The notes: generated by a model from the sequence alone, not told the origin. Positions 33,720 through 42,531 are shown, counted from the first letter of the stretch. The stretch is DNA of 55,812 nucleotides from Lachnospiraceae bacterium (GCA_910575835.1 CAJTGB010000032.1:1-55812); one strand, 5' to 3'. Translations and numbers: made by a program.

Positions 33720-33755
33720 ACAACAGTAAATAGTAGTGTAGAATAAGGGCTGTCG
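33709..33755 (+). repeat. left 47-bp direct repeat (attachment-site-like)
   Basis: This segment spans the last codons and stop of the GGGtGRT gene and the following 36 bases. It is identical to 35112-35158. Flanking imperfect repeats of the form GTAGCACACA follow at 33793-33840. Confidence 0.8.
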
Positions 33756-34282
33756 CTGGCATGAGATGTCGGCGGTAGCCTTAAATTTTGCCGTAGCACA
33801 CAGGTAACACACAAGTAGCACGCATAAGGTAGCACACAAAAAAATCCGTTACAAGAAAAGGGCATCTGCTGACTGCAAGACACCCCTTAATACGGTTTAT
33901 GTAACGGTTATATCTATTTTAGAATATTGTACCGGCTAATAAAGAATAATCTTTTATGTAGCTTAATACAACGCCCTGCACGTATTCTATGATTGCGTCC
34001 GTATCGTAATTGAAATTCTGCTCGTATTATCCTTTTATTTTGCGTTTATTTACCGCTATTTCCTCATTAATGGCATGATATGTATCTTTATACCTTTATG
34101 CCTTAACTGCCTGTATGGGGCGAATGTGACGCATGATGCGATAATAAGTGAGAAAGAAGCGTTGAAGTGACCGGGTAGGGGGGCTGTAAAGAACATACGT
34201 TTGACCACACTAACCCGCAAAATTAACCGAAAATCAAGAAAAAGGCTTAAAAAATTATTTTGAAAAATCGAAAAAGGCAGTA
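33756..34282. other. gene-poor left part of relic island
   Basis: No convincing gene is visible. It holds a cluster of imperfect direct repeats GTAGCACAC, GGTAACACAC, AGTAGCACG and GGTAGCACAC (33793-33840), which resemble arm-type sites of tyrosine recombinases. CCGTTAC and GTAACGG (33848-33909) form a long-range inverted repeat. The remainder is AT-rich and non-coding. Confidence 0.6.
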
Positions 34283-34311
34283 TTGTCGTATCAGAATAAA
34301 TATGATATATT
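34283..34311 (+). promoter_or_regulatory. promoter of holin-like toxin 1
   Basis: TTGTCG (34283-34288) and TATATT (34306-34311) are 17 bases apart. The second toxin copy has the same arrangement. Confidence 0.65.
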
Positions 34312-34345
34312 GTCGATATGGAGTAATCGTGATACAAGGTGGTAA

Positions 34346-34375
34346 ACCTCCCTAAACTTGAAAAAGAGGGGAGGT
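34346..34375 (+). promoter_or_regulatory. Shine-Dalgarno-sequestering hairpin, toxin 1
   Basis: ACCTCCC (34346-34352) is complementary to the ribosome site GGGAGGT (34369-34375). Such pairing keeps type I toxin mRNA untranslated. Confidence 0.55.
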
Positions 34376-34382
34376 GGTGTGT

Positions 34383-34475
34383 ATGGAAATGTTTACGTTT
34401 CAAGATTTAATGCTATTTGCGACATTTTTAATTGCACTGCTTGCCTACATAGATAGGAAGAACAAGCGAAAATAA
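34383..34475 (+). CDS. type I holin-like toxin, copy 1
   Basis: A 30-residue hydrophobic peptide: MEMFTFQDLMLFATFLIALL and then AYIDRKNKRK. One membrane helix followed by a basic tail is the pattern of the small putative holin-like toxins of Firmicutes (TxpA/Fst class). GGGGAGG lies 8 bases before the ATG. A 9-bp terminator hairpin follows, and an opposing promoter makes an antisense RNA over the 3' end. A second copy lies at 35355. It lies inside the relic island. Confidence 0.75.
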   Translation: MEMFTFQDLMLFATFLIALLAYIDRKNKRK

Positions 34476-34477
34476 AT

Positions 34478-34601
34478 AAGCCTACCTTGTAATCTTGCCG
34501 GATGCAGGTAGGCTTATATAGCTATTCTGGGAAGTCAACCACTTTGTGGGCGGTTACTCCTTCTATGTTTTTAATATAACATATTTGACAGCAGGATTCA
34601 A
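34478..34601 (-). ncRNA. predicted antisense RNA (antitoxin) of toxin 1
   Basis: On the minus strand TTGAAT (34601-34596) and TATATT (34578-34573) are 17 bases apart, predicting a start near 34566. Transcription runs toward the toxin. The hairpin AAGCCTACC/GGTAGGCTT (34478-34486, 34507-34515) lies in both transcripts and can terminate either. The same promoter is conserved in copy 2. Confidence 0.6.
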
Positions 34602-34727
34602 GAAAATTCTTCTCGCTTTTTATAAGGATATATAGTTGTAATAATTTATAAATGATGTACTTATGATATAACGATTGTCAAGAGGAGCACAGCTTGACAA
34701 TAACCTGAAAGGGAGAAAGGAGAGCAA

Positions 34728-34883
34728 GTGGAAGAAATGAACATGCAGGAAAATGCAAGAATGATTTTGGGTTTAAGAGCTGCCGGGTGGAGCGAAAAGA
34801 AAATCAATGATTTTATCCTCTACATCGAGACTGGAGAGGAACAGTATAAGCCGGAGCCGGACAAAAAAGAAAAGGCTGAATAA
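34728..34883 (+). CDS. small hypothetical protein
   Basis: A 51-residue protein from GTG 34728 behind AAGGAGAG, or from the ATG three codons later. It contains ARMILGLRAAGWSEKKINDF and LYIETGEEQYKPEP, a pattern I have seen as a short conserved Lachnospiraceae protein, but I know no function. It is soluble and helical. It lies inside the relic island. Confidence 0.6.
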   Translation: MEEMNMQENARMILGLRAAGWSEKKINDFILYIETGEEQYKPEPDKKEKAE

Positions 34884-35111
34884 TCAGCCAGAACATCAAG
34901 GGAGGGGCGGAGATTCCGCCTCCTTTCCAAGACGAGGATAGGATAACAGGAAAGTTATTATAAATCAAGAATTTAGGAGGTTAAAAAGATAAGGAAGTTG
35001 TTTAAAATTGTTAGAAATATTTATGCGTAGCGTACAAGTAGCACACAAATGATAGATAAATCCTTGTAAAATCGTTACTTACTGTTTCCATCGAGGAGGC
35101 AGCGAAGGCAG
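34884..35111. other. right end of relic island
   Basis: No gene is seen. Imperfect copies of the arm-type repeat (GTAGCGTAC, AGTAGCACACAAATG) lie at 35027-35050. After 35086 a degenerate copy of the 3' end of the GGGtGRT gene appears, differing at synonymous sites (GAGGAGGCA for GAAGAAGCG). Confidence 0.6.
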
Positions 35112-35158
35112 GTAAATTTTAAACAACAGTAAATAGTAGTGTAGAATAAGGGCTGTCG
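35112..35158 (+). repeat. right 47-bp direct repeat (attachment-site-like)
   Basis: Identical to 33709-33755, including the stop codon of the GGGtGRT gene. The 26 bases before it encode the same residues with different third positions, as expected when the gene end was replaced by an incoming element. Confidence 0.8.
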
Positions 35159-35254
35159 TTGACGAGATTTGTCGGCGGCAGTCTTAAATTTTACTAGGCA
35201 AAGCCTAAAATATACTTTTAAAGTTAGGACTTTTAAAGTTACAAAAAGGCAGTA

Positions 35255-35283
35255 TTGTTGTGCTATGAGAAATGTGATATATT
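35255..35283 (+). promoter_or_regulatory. promoter of holin-like toxin 2
   Basis: TTGTTG (35255-35260) and TATATT (35278-35283), 17 bases apart, in the same position as in copy 1. CCTCCC at 35319-35324 can mask the ribosome site GGGAGG at 35341-35346. Confidence 0.65.
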
Positions 35284-35354
35284 GTTTATAAGGAGTAATC
35301 GTGTTACAAGGTGGTGAGCCTCCCTGAATTTGAAAAAGAGGGGAGGTGGTGCAA

Positions 35355-35450
35355 ATGAGTACATATGAAGTTTTAAGTCTGCTATTTTTAGGCGGTTCGT
35401 TTCTCGTTGCATTGCTTGCCTACATAGATAGGAACAACAAGCGAAAATAA
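35355..35450 (+). CDS. type I holin-like toxin, copy 2
   Basis: A 31-residue peptide, MSTYEVLSLLFLGGSFLVAL then LAYIDRNNKRK. The C-terminal half is nearly identical to copy 1, the N-terminal half differs. A membrane helix plus basic tail, GGGAGGT ribosome site, masking sequence, terminator (AAGCCTACC 35453-35461 with GGTAGGCTT 35480-35488) and opposed antisense promoter are all conserved. It lies just outside the right direct repeat. Confidence 0.75.
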   Translation: MSTYEVLSLLFLGGSFLVALLAYIDRNNKRK

Positions 35451-35452
35451 AA

Positions 35453-35573
35453 AAGCCTACCTTGTACTTGGTCGGTCGGGGTAGGCTTACATAGATATCC
35501 AGGAGGTCAACCACTTTGTGGGCGGTCACTCCTTTTCTATTCATAATATAACATATCTAATAGCAGGATTCAA
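35453..35573 (-). ncRNA. predicted antisense RNA (antitoxin) of toxin 2
   Basis: Minus-strand TTGAAT (35573-35568) and TATATT (35550-35545) are 17 bases apart. The predicted RNA starts near 35538, reads back across the toxin terminator hairpin and overlaps the mRNA 3' end. Confidence 0.6.
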
Positions 35574-35613
35574 GCAAATTATTTGTTGCTTTTATTTGCC
35601 TATTTTGTACCAT

Positions 35614-36057
35614 TTAATGAGAAGTATCAACAACCACGACATCCGAATCACCCTTGCGGGCCTGTTCCAGTACGGCTTCTGATAATTTCTGGAAGGAGCC
35701 GTAAGAGGATGTAGCGCCGGATAATGCGTCGATGTCATCATCCCTGCGCCCCTCCAGAAGTTGGCTGGCGTAATAGCGGGTATATTCATTGGGATAGGTT
35801 CCGTTAGAATGGAGCATTGTCTGCATGTAAGCATTATCCCAGCTTTTGATAAAACCGCTGGCATTTTCAGCGTTGTATTCTACAGAGACGATACTTCCGC
35901 CCTTCACCATGATCGTAATATATTCTTTCCAGCCGTGACTGAAATCTTTGGCCTGAGCCGTATAATATCCGTCTTGGAGCTCCGTCTTCTCGCTGCATGC
36001 CGTCAGAGGGAGTACAAGCAACAGAAAAATCAGTGTAAATGTCAGTAATCGTTTCAT
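35614..36057 (-). CDS. FMN-binding domain lipoprotein
   Basis: A 147-residue lipoprotein: signal peptide with lipobox LPLTAC near residue 21, then an FMN_bind domain. DALSGATSSYGSF near residues 109-121 contains the D-x-x-S-G-A-T-x-S flavinylation motif, in which a Ser/Thr is modified with FMN by an ApbE enzyme. Such proteins carry electrons outside the membrane. It lies 2 bases after the chemoreceptor gene on the same strand, so the two are probably co-expressed. Confidence 0.85.
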   Translation of the reverse strand: MKRLLTFTLIFLLLVLPLTACSEKTELQDGYYTAQAKDFSHGWKEYITIMVKGGSIVSVEYNAENASGFIKSWDNAYMQTMLHSNGTYPNEYTRYYASQLLEGRRDDDIDALSGATSSYGSFQKLSEAVLEQARKGDSDVVVVDTSH

Positions 36058-36059
36058 TT

Positions 36060-38072
36060 TTAATTATCCCCCTTCAAAATAAATTTATCCACTTGTACCT
36101 GAAGATTTTCGGCTTCTTTTGCCAGTGATCCGCTGGCCTGTTCCATGCCGCCGGCATTCTGAAGGTTACGGTCGGCGATTTCTGAAATAGCTTCAATTCG
36201 TTCATCCATGAGAGACAGGGCATTCTGCTGGCTGTTCACTGCCGCTACAAGCGTATCGGAGATCGCACTGATCTGGTCAGACACAGAAGAAATAGCACTG
36301 AAAGAGCCGGCAGTATCTGCAGTCAGTTCCACACCGGTCTGAATAATATCTTTGGTGCTGGTTACCATCTCGGTAGCGTTCTGTGCAGCCTCGGCGCTTT
36401 TAGCCGCTAACTGTTTCACTTCATTTGCGACAACTGCGAATCCTTTTCCGGCTTCTCCGGCGCGGGCAGCCTCTACGGAAGCATTGATCGCCAGGATGTT
36501 GGTCTGGAAGGCAATGTCTTCGATCGCTTTGGCGATCTTAGTGATCTCTTGTGCGTTGGAACTGATATCATCCATCGCGTTAGTGAGAGAGGACATCCGT
36601 GTATTGGCTTCCTGAATGCATTGTGCGATCTCTTCGGTCTTAGCCCTGGTCTGGGAACTGCTTTCCGTAACGCCAGACAGCCGTTCCTTCACGTGGGAAA
36701 CTTCGTGGATCAGCGCTTCGGTGGACTGGTTCTGTTCCAGAGAAGCCTGATGAAGCTGGCCGGACTGGCCATTCAATTCTTCGGACATAGCAGCCAAGCG
36801 GGTTGCAGCAGACCGGAAGCCTTTGATAGTTTCATTCATAGACTGTATGATCGTGTGGAGACTAGTTCGGATCAAGGCAAAGTCTCCTTTATAATCTACC
36901 TGGGCGCTGACCTTCAGATTGCCGTCAGCAATTTGGGTTAATACCTGCTGAATATCTGATATGTAACGGTTGACGCTTTCTACGGTAGCATCCAAAGTCT
37001 GGGTCATAAGCTCCAATTCATCCCTGGAGTTGACATGCGTCACCTCGGTATGGAGATCCCCGTCGGAGAGGGCAACCATCCGGTTCGTAACGCTTTTAAC
37101 CGGACGGGAGATCGAGCGTGACAGCCGCAGCACGACCAAAATGGATATGATCAGTACGGCCAGAGTAGATAATATTGCAACCATCATTGCCGCATTGATC
37201 AGGTGGTCATAGTCGGACTTTGGAATCTGAATGACCAGGAACCACTGAGTGCCGCGGATAGGTGAAAAGGCCATCAGCATATTCTCATTGCCGATAGAAT
37301 ATTCTTCAGAGCCGGTTTCACCGCTCATCACGTGGCTCAGAGATTCTTCGTTGCCGTCGTTGAGCTGCGCCAGTGTGCTTTCGGTCAGAACCAATGACTG
37401 GTCAGGATGTCCGGTAACGAGACCTTCCCGGTTCACCATATAGGCGGTTCCGTGTCTGCCCAGGTTAATGCTGCTGATCACGTCGTTAAGTGCGTCATAT
37501 TTGTAAACTCCTACTACATAGAAGGCTGTCTCCTGGTTCTCCTTCACCGGCATTCCCATGGTGATGCCGAGCTTTCCGTCAAAAATAGTGGAAGAACTGG
37601 TGGTCAGATTGTCTGTTTCCTTCAGAAGAGCAAAGAAGTTATCTTCCAGATTCTCCGGTGCACCGTCGATTCCCTGTATCAGCCGGCCCTGCAGGTCATA
37701 CAGGGCAATGGTATGCAGCTCGTAGATCTCGGCGGCTTCTGTAAGCACTTCTTTGCGGTTTTTGCGGATTACGGCGGTATCAAGCCGAACATTACCTGTT
37801 CCTGTTGAACTCATGCGTGAATCTCCTGCAATGGTCATCATTCTGTCTGCAAGCATATGAATATTGGCTTCCACGGTTTTGGACGACTGCCTTGCCATAG
37901 GCTGCAGGCTGTCCAGAAGAATATTGTTGGCTAACGACTGCATAGAGAGCGCCATGATCACGCAGCATATGATAACTAATATCAGAATATTAAGAGTAGT
38001 GTTTTTTAAAATTCTCCCGTTCAGGCTGCGTCTGGTCTTTTTGCTGTGAGAGTTGTTTTTCTTAGTAGTCAC
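36060..38072 (-). CDS. methyl-accepting chemotaxis protein
   Basis: A 670-residue receptor. It has a basic N-terminus, a first membrane helix (residues 25-50), a dCache-like extracellular sensor of about 230 residues, a second helix near 290-310 ([21 protein letters not shown]), HAMP ([15 protein letters not shown]) and a long cytoplasmic signalling domain. The hairpin tip [20 protein letters not shown] is diagnostic. The pairing with an FMN-binding lipoprotein is uncommon and could suggest redox or fumarate-like sensing, which is speculation. Confidence 0.93.
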   Translation of the reverse strand: MTTKKNNSHSKKTRRSLNGRILKNTTLNILILVIICCVIMALSMQSLANNILLDSLQPMARQSSKTVEANIHMLADRMMTIAGDSRMSSTGTGNVRLDTAVIRKNRKEVLTEAAEIYELHTIALYDLQGRLIQGIDGAPENLEDNFFALLKETDNLTTSSSTIFDGKLGITMGMPVKENQETAFYVVGVYKYDALNDVISSINLGRHGTAYMVNREGLVTGHPDQSLVLTESTLAQLNDGNEESLSHVMSGETGSEEYSIGNENMLMAFSPIRGTQWFLVIQIPKSDYDHLINAAMMVAILSTLAVLIISILVVLRLSRSISRPVKSVTNRMVALSDGDLHTEVTHVNSRDELELMTQTLDATVESVNRYISDIQQVLTQIADGNLKVSAQVDYKGDFALIRTSLHTIIQSMNETIKGFRSAATRLAAMSEELNGQSGQLHQASLEQNQSTEALIHEVSHVKERLSGVTESSSQTRAKTEEIAQCIQEANTRMSSLTNAMDDISSNAQEITKIAKAIEDIAFQTNILAINASVEAARAGEAGKGFAVVANEVKQLAAKSAEAAQNATEMVTSTKDIIQTGVELTADTAGSFSAISSVSDQISAISDTLVAAVNSQQNALSLMDERIEAISEIADRNLQNAGGMEQASGSLAKEAENLQVQVDKFILKGDN

Positions 38073-38105
38073 GTTTGCTGTCTCCTTTTCTTAAAAATTC
38101 TTGTA

Positions 38106-38963
38106 CTAATATCTCAGCTTGATATTAGATAAGGCAACATCTGCCTGATATCCTTTTGTGTGCAGCATATATTCCATTCCCTTTTTTGCAAGGTCAATGT
38201 GGTTCTGCGGTGCAACCATGATCTCCTCAATAGGCAGTAGCCCTTCGCTTAAGGGGATCTCAATATAAGGAAGCATAAATCCGTCCTTGGCACGGAAATA
38301 TACCGTCGTATCTTTCTGCTTTTTGAATACAAACCGATATTCTTCTTCCTCAGCAAATCCTTCATGTTTAAAGAACATGGCATAAACTTCAGCGGTTTTT
38401 TGGAATTTGCGGCACGCCTTCTGATAATTGGCGTTCTGCCGGTCCCTGCCGCCGGCCGCTAAGACTTCTTCAAGGGGCGTCCGAAGCAGATTAGGCAAAT
38501 AACTGCAGATATTTCTCTGGATTAACTGCCTTTGCCGCCTGGGATTGTAAACTACAAGGCCGTGGTAGGCGATCTCGGCCGCTTCCTCGATTCTTGCGAT
38601 GATCTCATCGCTTCGGAAACCTATATTATAACCGGTCTTGCTGCCGAATTCCGACCACATGGTGATGCTGTCCCGGCATTTTGAGAAAGAAAGCACGAAG
38701 TATTCCCGGGGCTTTTCATGCTTAGAATAGATAGAATCCGCAAGAAACATCTCCTTTAATGCCGGGCTTTTGATAGTGTCCCGGCACACCTCTTCTATGA
38801 TTCCCCGGATGTAAGAAAATTCATTGGGGTCGTTTAGAAAATCACTCTTTGTAGCCCAGAAGCAGTTGTGGTTAATGATACCGTTGATGCCGTTGCTCTT
38901 GGTATAGTGATAAAGGATGCTGCTGTTTTCGGCGCGTTTTAATTTTACCTGTCTGCCAGACAT
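38106..38963 (-). CDS. DUF2971 domain protein
   Basis: A 285-residue protein. LYHYTKSNGINGIINHNCFW near the start, then ATKSDFLNDPNEF, is the DUF2971 signature; VLSFSKCRDSITMWSEFGSK follows. The family is widespread in defence-like and accessory loci but has no known activity. ATG 38963 is chosen since GAGAGG lies 9 bases before it; a GTG at 38981 is possible. It stands alone downstream of no operon partner and precedes the chemoreceptor. Confidence 0.8.
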   Translation of the reverse strand: MSGRQVKLKRAENSSILYHYTKSNGINGIINHNCFWATKSDFLNDPNEFSYIRGIIEEVCRDTIKSPALKEMFLADSIYSKHEKPREYFVLSFSKCRDSITMWSEFGSKTGYNIGFRSDEIIARIEEAAEIAYHGLVVYNPRRQRQLIQRNICSYLPNLLRTPLEEVLAAGGRDRQNANYQKACRKFQKTAEVYAMFFKHEGFAEEEEYRFVFKKQKDTTVYFRAKDGFMLPYIEIPLSEGLLPIEEIMVAPQNHIDLAKKGMEYMLHTKGYQADVALSNIKLRY

Positions 38964-39181
38964 AGATTCGTTACCTCTCACGGTGTGTTATTCAAATATG
39001 CAAAAATACTCCTTTACTTACTTATCGGCTGTTTCGCTATAAAAATTACCTAATTTTTACAATTATTGAGTTTTAGGGTCTTTGACTTGTATATTGTATT
39101 AGCTTGATAGGGGAGGGGTTTGATGCTATAATATGCGGAAAGAAAAGATATATGAAAGTGCAGGCGGGGAGGTGAGATCAG

Positions 39182-39925
39182 ATGTTCGCAACAGAGAGAC
39201 AGGCAACGATCATAGAACTGATCCAGAAGAATGGAAGCGTCCAGGTAGACGAGCTGTCGCAGGAATTAGGGGTCAGTCCTATGACGATACGCAGAGATCT
39301 TGTGAAGCTGCAGGAGGACGGCAAGATCGAACGCTGCCATGGCGGCGCGGTGGCGAAGCAGGAAGTGAATTACGCAGACAAGCAGACCAGTCATAAGAGA
39401 GAGAAGGAGCAGCTTGCAGGCTTGTGCGCTCCCTTGGTATCGGAGGGGGATACGGTATTTTTGGATGCAGGAACGACTACTTATGAGGTGGCAAAGCTGA
39501 TCAGGGATATAAAAGGAATATTGATCGTCACCAATGATCTGGAGATTGCCGTACTTCTGAAGGACAGTGAGACAGAGTTATTTATCTGCGGCGGCAGCGT
39601 CCAGAAATCAACGGGAAGTATGTTTGGACGGTATGCAACGCAGATGTTGGCGGATTTTAAATTTGACGTGGGCTTCTTCGGGGCGGCTTCTATTAACGAT
39701 GATTTTGAGGTGACAACGCCTACATCGGAGAAAATGTGGCTGAAACGGTATACGCCGATGCAATGTGAGAAATCCTACCTGGTAGTGGACCGGTCTAAGT
39801 TCGGAAGGCAGGCCATGACAAAGATCAACAGTCTTGGAGATTATACAGGGATCATTACCAACAGAGAATTCAGCATTGAAGAAAAAAGAAAGCTTGAAAG
39901 GCTGAACGCAGTAATTATCAAGTAG
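39182..39925 (+). CDS. DeoR-family transcriptional regulator
   Basis: A 247-residue repressor. The N-terminal helix-turn-helix (residues 1-57; RQATIIELIQKNGSVQVDEL then GVSPMTIRRDLVKLQ) is followed by the DeoR C-terminal sugar-phosphate sensor with FLDAGTTTYEVAKLI near 92 and a GFFGAASI block. A ribosome site GGGGAGGTGA lies 7 bases before ATG. No sugar operon is next to it, so its target is unclear. Confidence 0.9.
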   Translation: MFATERQATIIELIQKNGSVQVDELSQELGVSPMTIRRDLVKLQEDGKIERCHGGAVAKQEVNYADKQTSHKREKEQLAGLCAPLVSEGDTVFLDAGTTTYEVAKLIRDIKGILIVTNDLEIAVLLKDSETELFICGGSVQKSTGSMFGRYATQMLADFKFDVGFFGAASINDDFEVTTPTSEKMWLKRYTPMQCEKSYLVVDRSKFGRQAMTKINSLGDYTGIITNREFSIEEKRKLERLNAVIIK

Positions 39926-40014
39926 GAAGAATTAATATTAGAAGACACAGGGCAGCCGCAGACAGGATACCGTGCGGCGTCCCTGTGTGATCTGCAAATG
40001 AGGAAGACAAACGA

Positions 40015-40806
40015 TCAGTAGGTGATCTCCTGAAGATAGAGTCCTTTGGGGTCGCAGGGAGCGCTTGCATCCATGCTGCCCTCCAGGATATCGTCGATGT
40101 CTTCTTTGGGGCGGGTGTAGAATCCAATGTCCAGCAGCGTACCTACCATGAGCCGTGCCATATTGTGAAGAAAGTCGTCGGCATGGATCATTATCTGCAT
40201 CTCCTGGGCGGCGCTGTAGATCTCAACCTCATAAACCTGCCTTACGGTAGATTTGCTTTTCTTTGAGGAAGAGAAGTTCTTGAAATCATGAGTCCCGGTC
40301 AGGAGAATGCCGGCCTGCTGCATCAGCTGCCTGTCCGGCGTCTTGAAACAGTGGTAGGTGTACTTGCGGTCGAACACGCTGGGTACGTCGTCGATGGTCA
40401 TACGGTACACATAAGTCTTGGAGGTGGCGTTCAGTTGGGCATGGAAACGGTCAGGAACCTCATCTACCCGGACGATTGCAATGTCCATGGGAAGATATCG
40501 GTTGAGGTAATGCTTCATATCCAGAAGCTTCATATCGGATCCCGTCTTAAAATTGGCGACCTGCGCATAGGCATGTACGCCGACCTCCGTGCGGCATCCG
40601 CAGTTCAGTTCGATATCGGATTCTCCGGTCATCTTTCGGATGACTTCTAAGATCTTGTTGGAGATCGTATTGTTGGATTCGTCTTTCCCCAGGCGTGTCC
40701 AGCCCTGGTAACGGCTGCCGTCGTATTCTATTGTTAATTTGATGTTTCTTAAAACAGAAGGCGTTTTGGCGGATTTGTCTCTTTTGCGCATATTCAAAAT
40801 CCTCAT
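40015..40806 (-). CDS. TruA-family pseudouridine synthase paralogue with Asp-to-Glu at the catalytic position
   Basis: A 263-residue TruA-like protein. It begins with about 20 basic residues and then NIKLTIEYDGSRYQGWTRLG, a classic TruA start. The active-site motif normally R-T-D-x-G-V-H-A reads CRTEVGVHAYAQ near residue 99; the codon is GAG, so Glu replaces the invariant nucleophilic Asp. Other TruA blocks are present: RFHAQLNATSKTYVYRM near 142 and FLHNMARLMVGTLLDIG near 216. This looks like a divergent paralogue rather than the housekeeping enzyme, which modifies tRNA positions 38-40. It may be inactive or RNA-binding only. It is a single gene. Confidence 0.85.
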   Translation of the reverse strand: MRILNMRKRDKSAKTPSVLRNIKLTIEYDGSRYQGWTRLGKDESNNTISNKILEVIRKMTGESDIELNCGCRTEVGVHAYAQVANFKTGSDMKLLDMKHYLNRYLPMDIAIVRVDEVPDRFHAQLNATSKTYVYRMTIDDVPSVFDRKYTYHCFKTPDRQLMQQAGILLTGTHDFKNFSSSKKSKSTVRQVYEVEIYSAAQEMQIMIHADDFLHNMARLMVGTLLDIGFYTRPKEDIDDILEGSMDASAPCDPKGLYLQEITY

Positions 40807-40916
40807 CTTTCTATATGGAAATATTTATAACATCATTGTATTAAGTATATCAAATTCTATATTATAAGAAAAGGGTAAACGAAGAAAAAGACCTGTAACG
40901 AAAGGAAATAATATAA

Positions 40917-41393
40917 ATGAGTGTAGAAAGCAGAAAAGTATCAGAATCCATTGTGGAAACAGTCCATATGGTCCGTCCGAATCATTTGAACGGGGCGGGA
41001 CGTTTGTTCGGAGGCATCCTGATGCAGTGGATCGATGAGGTTGCGGCGCTTGCGGCGAAGCGGCATGCCCATATGAATATAACGACGGTTTCGGTGGATA
41101 ATCTCCGCTTCTTAAAGGGTGCCTATCAGAGGGATGTCATTGTGCTCAAAGGGAAGATCACGTATGTGGGGCGGACATCTATGGAAGTGAAGGTGGATAC
41201 CTATGTAGAGGATGCAAACGGCGAAAGGATATTGATCAACAATGCGTTTTTTACAATGGTGGCGCTGGATTCCAACGATAAGCCTGCCGAGGTGCCGCGG
41301 CTTCTGCTGGAGACGGAGGAGGACCGGCACGATTTTGAGAAGGCGAAGCTTCGAAGAGAGATGCGGCTGCTTAGAAAGGAAGAGGGATTCTAA
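40917..41393 (+). CDS. acyl-CoA thioesterase (hotdog fold)
   Basis: A 158-residue hotdog-fold protein. LNGAGRLFGGILMQWIDEVA near residues 21-40 is the thioesterase motif with the catalytic acidic residue in the helix; VSVDNLRFLKGAYQRDVIVL follows. It most resembles YciA/BACH acyl-CoA hydrolases. The C-terminus is a highly charged tail. GAAAGGA precedes ATG. The chain-length preference cannot be inferred. Confidence 0.88.
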   Translation: MSVESRKVSESIVETVHMVRPNHLNGAGRLFGGILMQWIDEVAALAAKRHAHMNITTVSVDNLRFLKGAYQRDVIVLKGKITYVGRTSMEVKVDTYVEDANGERILINNAFFTMVALDSNDKPAEVPRLLLETEEDRHDFEKAKLRREMRLLRKEEGF

Positions 41394-41438
41394 GCATGCC
41401 GCCAGAGCTTATTGCTGCTTGTAATGATCAGAGGGAGG

Positions 41439-41720
41439 TCATTTCTTCATATAAGAAGATACCATCCGCACCATATTCTCGATCTGGTCCTGTTCTTCCT
41501 TGGATTTTCCGTCCTTTAGGACGGAGAGTACCAGAGAGAATTCATCCGGTGTAAACTGAATTCCTTTTTTATTCGCGTTCGTGATCAATGCCATCATGAT
41601 TGGTGCGAGAGACTTCCCGCTCTTCCCCTGAGTCTGTGCTGCCGCTGTGCGGATCAGCTCCATTTTCATTGGATCCATGTTCTGCATTGACGGGTGGTTC
41701 ATCCATTCGTTCATTGTCAT
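41439..41720 (-). CDS. hypothetical protein overlapping its upstream neighbour
   Basis: A 93-residue helical protein starting MTMNEWMNHPSMQNMDPMKM. AAAGGAG lies 5 bases before the ATG. Its first 50 codons overlap, in a different frame, the C-terminal part of the gene at 41569-42186. It looks like a bacterial protein throughout, with no membrane segment. The family is not recognised. See the neighbouring gene. Confidence 0.65.
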   Translation of the reverse strand: MTMNEWMNHPSMQNMDPMKMELIRTAAAQTQGKSGKSLAPIMMALITNANKKGIQFTPDEFSLVLSVLKDGKSKEEQDQIENMVRMVSSYMKK

Positions 41721-42186
41721 TGTCTCCTTTCCTGCTGCCCGTGTCGGGTTGATTCATTTCATTTTCAAACATCATGCTGTACATCTCAAACATCTCCTGC
41801 TGTTCAGGATTCATCATGCTTTTCATCATGTCCATCGGATCAAAGGAACTCGAATCCATGGAGGATCCTGACATGTTCTGCATGTTCTGCATATTCTGTA
41901 CCATTTCCATCATATTCATCATGCCGGACATTTGTTCCATCATTTCTTTTTCAGAAGGGTTCATATAAGGTTTCAACCCCTCCAGAATATTGGAGGGAGA
42001 GGGATTTGAAGAAAAGCCCTGAAAGACTTCCATGGTGTGGCGAAGCTCCAGGAATTTGATATAGACCCCGAAAAAGCGCTGGATAGAGGGCGGAGTGTAT
42101 GGAAGCAGAAGTTTTAACGTATATAGGAAGGGCGGTGTGACCAGATTATCGAAAGGTGTCATTGGTTTCGGTGGGTTTTGTTCCAT
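41569..42186 (-). CDS. hypothetical Met-rich protein
   Basis: A 205-residue reading from ATG 42186 behind AGGAG. The first 150 residues are Met/Gln-rich (MMEQMSGMMNMMEMVQNMQN near residue 81, then SFDPMDMMKSMMNPEQQEM), perhaps a soft-metal-binding or helical scaffold. The last 50 residues overlap the next gene in another frame and are unusually Asp/Glu/Asn/His-rich. They may be an out-of-frame tail; a frameshift joining the two proteins is possible. Confidence 0.6.
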   Translation of the reverse strand: MEQNPPKPMTPFDNLVTPPFLYTLKLLLPYTPPSIQRFFGVYIKFLELRHTMEVFQGFSSNPSPSNILEGLKPYMNPSEKEMMEQMSGMMNMMEMVQNMQNMQNMSGSSMDSSSFDPMDMMKSMMNPEQQEMFEMYSMMFENEMNQPDTGSRKGDNDNERMDEPPVNAEHGSNENGADPHSGSTDSGEEREVSRTNHDGIDHERE

Positions 42187-42350
42187 AAGCACTCCTTGAA
42201 ATAACGTTGTAAATATATATGACGAGGGAGCGGAATTTATACATACTTGTCTGGCAGAGAAGATAATGTGTATTACGGTCAAAAGATATGGAAAAACTAA
42301 ATACGGAATATTTCATATATTAATAGGGTAAATGAATTTCAGAAAGGAAA

Positions 42351-42509
42351 ATGAAGATGGACAGAAAATTGATCATTGACGGCAATGCCGTATACGAGAT
42401 TGATGAGAAATGTATGCTGAGAAAACAGCTGGAAGAGAAAAAGGGACAGGAACAGACAAAAGAAGACGTTGAGAATCTGAATGAATATAAAATGAAGAGG
42501 GCGGAGTGA
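42351..42509 (+). CDS. small conserved protein
   Basis: A 52-residue protein, MKMDRKLIIDGNAVYEIDEK and a charged C-terminal helix (LEEKKGQEQTKEDVENLNEY). AGAAAGGA precedes the ATG. It is soluble and converges on the Cys-rich gene. It resembles short Lachnospiraceae proteins with the same IIDGNAVYEID core, but no function is known to me. Confidence 0.6.
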   Translation: MKMDRKLIIDGNAVYEIDEKCMLRKQLEEKKGQEQTKEDVENLNEYKMKRAE

Positions 42510-42531
42510 TATACTCCGCCCGGTTATAGGA

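Noticed and set aside
33793-33840. Possible CRISPR-like repeats (GTAGCACAC)
   Set aside because: The units are short, irregular and without spacers of uniform length; recombinase arm sites fit better.
34056-34403. 115-residue minus-strand frame in the relic island
   Set aside because: It crosses the toxin promoter and masked ribosome site and shows no protein-like features.
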